Assembly (NCBI GenBank): GCA_022572825.1
Contig: JACZVE010000041.1
Location: 1 to 12,671 of the forward strand
DNA: 12,671 nt
Direction of reading: 5' to 3'
Origin: SAR324 cluster bacterium
Lineage (GTDB): Bacteria; SAR324; JACQKK01
The notes beneath the pieces are model-generated. The model had not been told where the DNA came from. It did not search any database and saw only the letters and a list, made by a program, of their open reading frames with translations. The translations under genes were made by a program, and so were the position numbers. Shown here in pieces: positions 7,142-12,671 of this stretch (its first letter is position 1; each line of letters starts with the position of its first letter).

Positions 7142-8377
7142 CTAGCCGCTGACCATGGTTGCGGCGCGCGCGCCGGTCCCCTGCGCGTGGCGTTCATAGC
7201 GGTCCCGCAGCCAGTGGATGGATTCCAGCACCAGAGCCTCGTCCATCTCGTTGACCTCAACGCCGTCGCCGATATCGCGCAAGAGGGTGATGTGCAGCGT
7301 TCCGCCCAGATGTTCGCGAAATTCCCGCAGCCCTTGCAACACCTCCAGATTGCCCATTTCATCGCGGGATAACAATTCGTCCTCCCACAATCGGAAACCC
7401 AAGGTTTGCAGCAGGGAGATGATCCGCTCGGACTGGTTCGGCGAGAGCAACCCGGCCTTCACGGAATAGCGCGTGTCCATGGCCATGCCCAGGGCCACTG
7501 CCTCGCCGTGCCGCAAGCGGTTTTGGGTGAGGGATTCCATCTTGTGAGCGGCCCAATGGCCGAAGTCCAGCGGGCGCGCACTACCGAATTCAAAAGGGTC
7601 CCCGGAAGTGCGGATATGATTCATGTGAATTTCCGCGGATCGGCGAATCAAATGGGTCAATACCTCCATATCCGCTTGAGCCATGCGTGCGCGGTTGGCT
7701 TCCAGATACTGGAAAAAGGTGCGATCGCGAATCAGGGCCACCTTGATCGCCTCGGCCATGCCTGCGATTTTGTCCCGATGGCTGAGGGTGGTGAGAAAGT
7801 TACTGTCGTTGAGCACGGCGAACGGGGGCAGGAACGTGCCGATGAAATTCTTTTTTCCGAACAGATTGATTGCGTTTTTCACACCCACCGCCGAATCGTC
7901 TTGCGCCAGTACGGTGGTTGGGATGCGAATTGCCCGGATGCCCCGGTGTGCAATCGCCGCGGCGAAACAGGCCATATCCAGAACGGCGCCACCGCCCACG
8001 ATTGCCATAAACGAGTGACGATCCACTCCGTGACGATGCACCAACTCCACCAGGCCCAGCACATGGGCAATGTCGTTCTTGACCCCCTCGCCCCCTGGAA
8101 CGAGCGTAGGTGGGGCGATGAGCTCCAACCCTTCCGCGTGGGCTGTGAAGTATCGGTTGATGGAGGGAATCAATCCGGGATGCGCGGCGGCGACGTTGTC
8201 ATCGATGACGAACACGACGCGGTGACGCTTGTCCCGCTCCAGACGGGAGACCGTCTCTACAAAGACCGGGTTTCGTTCCGCGAACAAATCCTGAGTGAAA
8301 TGCACGGGGAAAGCAAAATTGACGCAGATCCGCTGCTCCATTGGGGGCATTTGACCGTCATGTTCGCCAATTCCCAT
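7142..8377 (-). CDS. eboD: 3-dehydroquinate-synthase-like sugar phosphate cyclase EboD
   Basis: 411 residues, cytoplasmic. It belongs to the sugar phosphate cyclase superfamily, which uses NAD and Zn to close sugar phosphates into carbocycles. NAD-binding GGGAVLD (128-134), PTTVLAQDDS (153-162) and VGVKNAIN (164-171) are clear. The Zn ligands are all present: E209 in GMAEAIK, H274 in FGHWAAHK and H290 in RHGEAVALGM. The VGVKNAIN signature differs from the VGGKTAVN of housekeeping AroB, as expected for EboD, so the product is probably not dehydroquinate; which cyclitol it makes is unknown. The family core begins near VNFAFPVHFT (19-28), so Met10 or Met13 could be the real start, but the ATG at 8377 has GGGTG seven bases upstream and is kept. 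It is first in the reverse block. Confidence 0.88.
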   Translation of the reverse strand: MGIGEHDGQMPPMEQRICVNFAFPVHFTQDLFAERNPVFVETVSRLERDKRHRVVFVIDDNVAAAHPGLIPSINRYFTAHAEGLELIAPPTLVPGGEGVKNDIAHVLGLVELVHRHGVDRHSFMAIVGGGAVLDMACFAAAIAHRGIRAIRIPTTVLAQDDSAVGVKNAINLFGKKNFIGTFLPPFAVLNDSNFLTTLSHRDKIAGMAEAIKVALIRDRTFFQYLEANRARMAQADMEVLTHLIRRSAEIHMNHIRTSGDPFEFGSARPLDFGHWAAHKMESLTQNRLRHGEAVALGMAMDTRYSVKAGLLSPNQSERIISLLQTLGFRLWEDELLSRDEMGNLEVLQGLREFREHLGGTLHITLLRDIGDGVEVNEMDEALVLESIHWLRDRYERHAQGTGARAATMVSG

Positions 8378-8540
8378 TCAATTCACCCGCATGCGCAATA
8401 ATTCGATGGGGTCCGCCGTCGGTGACTGCGCACTCGATAGCCGGAAGCCACAAGGGAATCTATGGCCGAAATCGCCGCTCCTCGCAATGTTCCGATCACC
8501 GTGATTCCTGCTGAGGCGCACTCAGGCACTGGCACCTCCG

Positions 8541-8562
8541 CATGCCTTGGCACATGCCTTGG
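8541..8562. repeat. Tandem 10-bp direct repeat upstream of eboD
   Basis: CATGCCTTGG occurs at 8541-8550 and again at 8553-8562, two bases apart, giving a 12-base period close to one helical turn. Between the copies lies a GGCA-CA-TGCC inverted repeat. It is about 165-185 bases upstream of the eboD start, which suits a regulator-binding site, but no regulator gene is in the window. Confidence 0.45.
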
Positions 8563-8589
8563 ATAGCACAGGGCTCGATTCAGCGCCAA

Positions 8590-8790
8590 CACCCGCCATG
8601 GCTGCTTCTTCGCGAAATTCAGCGCCGACGGTATGGCATCAGGAAAGCTGGAACATACAGTGCCTGTCTCCGCTCAGCAACGCCCGGCCATCAATCAACA
8701 CGAGATCGCCCACGTGGAAGCCTGCCTGAGCGATTCGGCCGATCGTCGGCGGGAAATTTGGCCCGCAGGACGCACTGCTATCGTACGCTG
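8590..8790 (-). pseudogene. Possible degraded fragment of an AMP-dependent acyl-CoA ligase
   Basis: Read on the reverse strand, GPNFPP near 8764 is followed by AGFHVGDLVLIDG and GDRHCMFQLS up to a TGA at 8641-8639; after this stop the same frame continues TVGAEFREEAAMAG. The order resembles the C-terminal part of acyl-CoA ligases: GPN, W(F/L)HTGDL, an Asp-Gly turn, GR.K.....LS, then a GEKV/EEAL region. The spacing between GPN and GDL is about eight residues short, and a stop interrupts the match. The similarity was judged by eye only and may be chance, so this is a weak call. Confidence 0.22.
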
Positions 8791-8812
8791 CCCGAGATGG
8801 CACCCGACGATA
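8779..8812 (-). terminator. Stem-loop downstream of the RND transporter stop
   Basis: TATCGT (8779-8784) and ACGATA (8807-8812) are perfect inverted repeats, with TGCC/GGCA able to pair inside the loop. It begins 8 bases beyond the transporter stop codon on the reverse strand. There is no T-run, so termination is uncertain. Confidence 0.35.
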
Positions 8813-8819
8813 CGTCAAC

Positions 8820-11294
8820 CTAGGTGGAACTCGCGATCGCCCCGGCGCCGCTCCATTTCCCGGTAAGCGTGCGGCCGTATTGGGTACGAAGCACCAGCAT
8901 GATCATCGCCGGCGCCAACAGGAAATCGGCGAGCAGCGCGAATATGAGCGCCACGCCGGTGAGCAGCCCAAAATAGAAGACATTGTTCAAGGTGGCCAGC
9001 ATGAACAGCCAGAACCCGGTAACGAGCACCAGGGAGGTAAACAGCATCGCCCGCCCGGAGGTGAGCAGGGTCTGGCGCACCGCCTCGCGGGCGTCCATGC
9101 CCTGTCCGTAGTAGCGCCGGAAGTTATGGAAGAAGTGAATGGTATCGTCCACGGCGAGGCCCAGGGCGATGCTGCCGATCAGCAGGGTGAAGGCATCCAG
9201 GCGGATTCCCGCGAACCCCATCACCAGCCCCATGGTCACCATGATCGGAGTGAGGTTGGCCACCATGCTCAGCAGCCCGATACGCAGGCTGCCGACCAAC
9301 AGCATCATCATCACGGTGATCACCACCCCGGCGATCACGTAACTCTTGGCCATGCTGCGCATCATGGCGAACATCATCTGCGTGAACAGATTGAGCGTGC
9401 CGGTCACCGTGACGATCGCGCGCCCTTCGAACAGGCGCTCCGCCTCCGCCCGGATCTTTTGCACAAATCCGACGTACACCGCCGCGTCATCCCAGGGTAC
9501 GACGATGGTGAGGCGGGCTTTGCTGAATTGGCTGTCCACCAGCCGCTCCAGGTCGTCGCTGCCGCTGTTTTCGAACAGGAGCAGTTCCTGCGCAACCAAT
9601 TGGCGGCTCTGGGGAATGGCGTAGAATTCGGCCCGGTTTTCATTGAGCGCGCGGTGGGTTTCTTTCAGCACGTTCAGCAGCGAGTTGGTCTTGCCGACCA
9701 CCTGCACGCCGGCATCGTTGCGGTATTGCTCCGCGAAGCGCCCCAGTGCCTCCATGGCATTCAACGCCGCGGGCTCGTAGAGGCCGTTTTCCTCCCCCGT
9801 GTCGATGACGAGCTCGAGGGTACTGGAGCCCTTGAGCTCCCTATCAACCAGGTCGATACTGCGGCGGATTTCCTGGGAGCGCGGAATCCATTCCACAAAG
9901 TTCATGGAGAAACTGAGCCGAAACAGTCCGACAATCGCCGCGGCCACCACCACCCCGCTGAACACGACGATGCCCAACGCGCGGGAAGTGGCGAAGTCGG
10001 CAATCGCCGTCAACAGACGGTCAAATCCTCCGCTCCGTTCGCCGCTTCCGAATCGCGCATGCTGCCGCACGGGCCAGAGGGCGAGCAGCGCCGGCAACAG
10101 CACCAGCGTGTAGAGCAGTGCGATCAACACGCCCGTGCCGGCGAAAATCCCCAGGTGCGCAATCGGCGCCATCTCGGCGGTTACGAAGGCATACAGGCCC
10201 GCCGCGGTGGTGAGCGCGGTCATCACGATGGGTAGCCCGGAATGGCCCAGGGCATAGACGATGGCACCCTCCTTGTCCCCCCGCCTTTGAAAATCGCGGT
10301 AGAAAATTGCCAGCAGGTGCACCGAAGCCCCGACCCCCACGGCCAACAGAAACGACGGCAGAATCGTGGTGGGAATGGTGAAGGACACCCCCGTGGCCGC
10401 CATCAGTCCCACCGTTGACAGCAGGCTGAGGATCACCACCAGCAACGGCAGTACCACGCCGGAGAACCTGCGGAACAGCACGAACAGGAAGATGCCGATG
10501 GCCAGAAAGGCCAACCCCAGGAACTGGCCCATGTCCTTCTGCATGGTGCGCTCGAAGAACTCATCGAGGGCCGGGCCGCCCGCGATGTGAATCGGAAAAT
10601 CCGGCGACTGGAATTTGGCCGCAACCTTTCGCGCGGCAAGCACCAACTCGCGGTTTTCCTCCTGTGAGAGGGGCATGCGCTCCACGGCTTGCCCGCCCAC
10701 GGGCTGCTCGTCGGCCTCCCCGAAGCCTGCCAGCAGGTCACCCGCCTCGCCGCCGGGCGAGAAGGCGAGGGTTTCGATCACCACCGTCGTGAACTTTCCA
10801 TCCTCCGAGACGAGAAAGTTGCGGTAAAGCTCCGAAGACAAGACCCGCTCTTTCAGCCGCGCCATTTCCGCGGGCGTTCGGGGGAGCGTTTCCAGCAGGT
10901 CCTCCACGATCAGCTCGTCTCCTTCGCCGCGTGTGTGGCGGACGTTGACCAGGCTGGTGATCTCCTTCACGTAGGGCACCTCGGCTTCCAGGGCGGCGTG
11001 GAAATCCGCCAGCCATTGCAGGAAGGCGCGGTCGAACACTTCCGGCGGCCTGAGGGCGATGATGAGCATCTCTTCGCGTCCGAACTGCTCGCGGAAGGCG
11101 TCGTATTCCCTGAGGGTGGGGTCCTCCTCGTGGAAGTAGCTCTCGTTGGAGGTATCGAAGGTCAGCCGGGGCAGTTGGGAACCAAACGCGGCGACCACCA
11201 CGAGCATCATCAGCAGCGTCTTGAACCGGTTGCGGTACAGCCACCTGCCGAAAGTTTCGAAGCCATCGTCGATGCGAACTCTGAGATTTGCCAT
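8820..11294 (-). CDS. MMPL/RND-superfamily inner-membrane transporter
   Basis: 824 residues with the duplicated RND layout: an N-terminal span (about 25-45), a large periplasmic domain, five spans from about 255 to 410, then the same pattern in the second half (a span near 437-457, a periplasmic domain, spans from about 645 to 805). Typical features include FDTSNESYF after the first span, GVGASVHLLAIFYRDF in the first half and its counterpart GLAVDDTIHFFHNFRRYYG in the second. Such pumps use the proton gradient and often move lipids or hydrophobic molecules; hopanoid and mycobacterial MmpL exporters are relatives. The substrate is not readable. The ATG at 11294 has a weak AAAGAA upstream. No adaptor or outer-membrane factor lies in the window. 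It sits 442 bases upstream of eboD on the same strand and could export the ebo product, but this is inference. Confidence 0.9.
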   Translation of the reverse strand: MANLRVRIDDGFETFGRWLYRNRFKTLLMMLVVVAAFGSQLPRLTFDTSNESYFHEEDPTLREYDAFREQFGREEMLIIALRPPEVFDRAFLQWLADFHAALEAEVPYVKEITSLVNVRHTRGEGDELIVEDLLETLPRTPAEMARLKERVLSSELYRNFLVSEDGKFTTVVIETLAFSPGGEAGDLLAGFGEADEQPVGGQAVERMPLSQEENRELVLAARKVAAKFQSPDFPIHIAGGPALDEFFERTMQKDMGQFLGLAFLAIGIFLFVLFRRFSGVVLPLLVVILSLLSTVGLMAATGVSFTIPTTILPSFLLAVGVGASVHLLAIFYRDFQRRGDKEGAIVYALGHSGLPIVMTALTTAAGLYAFVTAEMAPIAHLGIFAGTGVLIALLYTLVLLPALLALWPVRQHARFGSGERSGGFDRLLTAIADFATSRALGIVVFSGVVVAAAIVGLFRLSFSMNFVEWIPRSQEIRRSIDLVDRELKGSSTLELVIDTGEENGLYEPAALNAMEALGRFAEQYRNDAGVQVVGKTNSLLNVLKETHRALNENRAEFYAIPQSRQLVAQELLLFENSGSDDLERLVDSQFSKARLTIVVPWDDAAVYVGFVQKIRAEAERLFEGRAIVTVTGTLNLFTQMMFAMMRSMAKSYVIAGVVITVMMMLLVGSLRIGLLSMVANLTPIMVTMGLVMGFAGIRLDAFTLLIGSIALGLAVDDTIHFFHNFRRYYGQGMDAREAVRQTLLTSGRAMLFTSLVLVTGFWLFMLATLNNVFYFGLLTGVALIFALLADFLLAPAMIMLVLRTQYGRTLTGKWSGAGAIASST

Positions 11295-11543
11295 GGGTTT
11301 CTTTATCCAGTGAAGCTCGCCGCGTCACAGTTTTTCCTCTCGCTGGGTATTCCTTTTGCCGAAATACTGCACGTGCATGTCGGTTATCGTTTTATCTGTG
11401 CCGAGACTCCGCACTATTCCAGTTTGAATGGTCAAATGGTTTCCATCGGTCTCAGGCTCGATCTGTAACCTTTGCACCCAGCCCCCTGCCGCGATTCCTG
11501 GCCTGTGCGGCTCACATGCGCCGGCTCACGGACGCACCAACCC
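11295..11543. other. 249-base spacer upstream of the RND gene
   Basis: There is no gene here. It is richer in A and T close to the transporter than the flanking genes and probably holds its promoter; a TTGACC string (11435-11430, reverse strand) has no matching -10 at the right distance. Confidence 0.4.
11368..11377. promoter_or_regulatory. Perfect 10-bp palindrome upstream of the RND gene
   Basis: TGCACGTGCA reads the same on both strands and lies about 75-85 bases upstream of the transporter start, a usual place for an operator. A palindrome this short can occur by chance, and no cognate regulator is nearby. Confidence 0.25.
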
Positions 11544-12671
11544 CTACCCCCGCACCTGCTCCGCCTGCGCGCGCACCTCGCGGTACCTGAGCCCGGTTGC
11601 GGCGAAGCAGACGCCCCCGAACAGTGTCACCGTCAGCCACGGGAACACCAGGGCGAGCACGCTGGCGGCCAGGGCGATTTCCCGCGACACCCCGAAGGGG
11701 AGCAGGGCGAACACGTACGCGGCCTGCATGGCGCCGAAGAAGCCCGGCGCGCTGGGCACCGTCAGCGCCACGGCGGACACCGCGATGACGATCATGCTGA
11801 CGGGCAGCGAGATCCGCGTATCGAATGCCAGCAGGGACAGCCACACCATTGCGCCGCTGGAAAGCCATTTCAGCAGCGAGTAGGCCAGCATCACCAGCAA
11901 CATTCCGGGCGACTTGAGGGCGGAGAGCGCGGTTGCGGCGTTTTCCAGCAACTGGCCGCCTCTGCGGCGCACTCTCACTGGCAACCAGTGCGCCAGCCCC
12001 TCCCACAGGCGCACGAACACGGCGGGAAAGCGCAGAAACAGCACGATTCCCGCGCAGACAGCGGCCATCGCCCCGGCGATCAGTTCGGCCCCGAGCCGGA
12101 TGGATTCCGGAAACGGGTCGATCAGCGCCACCGCGAGCTCGAAGTGGCCGTTGCGGACCGCCATGAGCAACGGACTCGTGCCACGCTCCCTCTGAAGCCG
12201 AAGGACCTCGTTCACGTCCACGCCGGCCTCGAGGAGCGTCAGCGCAACTTCGATATGGCCCTCGCGCACGGCGAAGAACATCGGCGTGAACCCGGACCTG
12301 AGCTTGGCTTGCACGTCGGCCCCGGCATCGATGAGCGTTTCGACGACCGGTGTGTGTCCCTCCGCCGCGGCCCACATGAGCGCGGTCTGCTCGCGCCGCT
12401 CCACTGCGTTGGGATCAGCGTCCTTGGCGAGGAGCAGCTCCACCACTTCGAGGCTTCCGGTGCGAGCGGCGATCATGAGCACGGTTTCGCCGCCTTCGAG
12501 GGTCTCGTTAGGATCGGCGCCTGCATCGAGCAGGAGCCCAACGATGGTCGCGTTGCCGTTCGTGGAGGCCGTGGAAAGCGGCGGCACGCCGTAGCGGTTC
12601 TCCGCGTTGACGTTCGCACCGGACCGCACGAGCAGTCCGGTCATGTCCACATCGTCGTGATAGACCGCCCA
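11544..12671 (-). CDS. Ankyrin-repeat protein joined in frame to the C-terminal half of a flippase-like membrane protein (N-terminus beyond window)
   Basis: The frame is open to the window edge; residues WAVYHDD precede the GTG at 12650 and fit an ankyrin repeat, so the true start lies outside. Counting from that GTG, residues 1-177 are about five ankyrin repeats, with GADPN and GHTPVVETLIDAGAD-type units. At about 178 (base 12119) the sequence changes to PFPESIRLGAELIAG and then to hydrophobic spans near 190-206, 250-272, 284-300, 306-322 and 327-350. TVPSAPGFFGAMQAAYVFALLPFGV (297-321) is the C-terminal signature of the flippase-like family related to the lysylphosphatidylglycerol synthase membrane domain. 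The N-terminal half of that domain, with its usual GE and ERxxD motifs, is absent. An intact ankyrin protein would continue LIDAGADPN at the junction. This is a natural fusion, a deletion scar or an assembly join. As it stands, flippase function is doubtful. Confidence 0.8.
   Translation of the reverse strand, partial: WAVYHDDVDMTGLLVRSGANVNAENRYGVPPLSTASTNGNATIVGLLLDAGADPNETLEGGETVLMIAARTGSLEVVELLLAKDADPNAVERREQTALMWAAAEGHTPVVETLIDAGADVQAKLRSGFTPMFFAVREGHIEVALTLLEAGVDVNEVLRLQRERGTSPLLMAVRNGHFELAVALIDPFPESIRLGAELIAGAMAAVCAGIVLFLRFPAVFVRLWEGLAHWLPVRVRRRGGQLLENAATALSALKSPGMLLVMLAYSLLKWLSSGAMVWLSLLAFDTRISLPVSMIVIAVSAVALTVPSAPGFFGAMQAAYVFALLPFGVSREIALAASVLALVFPWLTVTLFGGVCFAATGLRYREVRAQAEQVRG

Larger units (their letters stand above)
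8378..8819. other. 442-base region between eboD and the RND transporter with no intact gene
   Basis: This stretch must hold the promoter of eboD unless the RND transcript reads through. No intact reading frame in it resembles a known protein. It contains a possible coding relic (about 8590-8790, reverse strand), a 10-bp direct repeat (8541-8562) and a stem-loop just past the RND stop (8779-8812). I could not place a trustworthy promoter. Confidence 0.5.

Noticed and set aside
8880..10235. A 451-codon open frame on the forward strand inside the RND gene
   Set aside because: The translation is a low-complexity His/Gln/Glu/Arg-rich shadow of the transporter coding strand, with no domain.
11415..11435. 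Possible sigma-70 promoter (reverse-strand TTGACC) ahead of the RND gene
   Set aside because: No -10-like hexamer occurs 16-18 bases downstream.
1..12671. CRISPR arrays, tRNA/rRNA genes, insertion sequences, phage or plasmid functions
   Set aside because: No regularly spaced repeats, no cloverleaf or rRNA-like sequence, and no transposase, integrase or replication protein was seen on either strand.

Overview
The window is GC-rich, tightly packed DNA from a Gram-negative bacterium. Signs of this are a periplasmic PQQ-type dehydrogenase, an exported cytochrome c, an MMPL/RND pump and ATGA-type gene overlap. A proteobacterium, perhaps gammaproteobacterial, fits best, but the sequence alone does not fix the taxon. 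Both ends cut through genes, and I see no tRNA, rRNA, CRISPR array, transposase or integrase.

Layout: (1) 1-1056 (+) is a 5'-truncated PQQ-dependent glucose/sorbosone-type dehydrogenase. (2) 1259-1639 (+) is a small exported mono-haem cytochrome c. (3) 1658-4825 (+) holds eboA, eboB (TatD-like hydrolase) and eboF (alkaline-phosphatase-superfamily protein). (4) 4862-8377 (-) holds eboD (3-dehydroquinate-synthase-like cyclase), eboE (TIM-barrel metabolite-traffic protein) and eboC (UbiA-like prenyltransferase). (5) 8378-8819 has no intact gene; it may hold an acyl-CoA ligase relic and a short direct repeat. (6) 8820-11294 (-) is an MMPL/RND-family transporter. (7) 11544-12671 (-) is an N-terminally incomplete reading frame that joins ankyrin repeats to the C-terminal half of a flippase-like membrane protein.

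The core of the window is a complete six-member ebo (EDB) gene set. This cluster is known from cyanobacteria, where it is linked to export of scytonemin precursors, from Pseudomonas, where it is linked to repelling nematode grazers, and from some algal endosymbionts. Its chemistry is not settled. Here the six genes are split into two facing blocks, eboA-B-F and eboD-E-C, whose 3' ends meet at a 36-base gap holding a 9-bp inverted repeat. A cyclase, a prenyltransferase, two TIM-barrel enzymes and a phosphatase-fold protein together suggest synthesis and membrane handling of a cyclitol- or sugar-derived, possibly lipid-linked, metabolite. The cytochrome c only 18 bases ahead of eboA, and the RND pump and flippase-like segment upstream of eboD, could be an oxidation and export periphery; that link rests on position alone.
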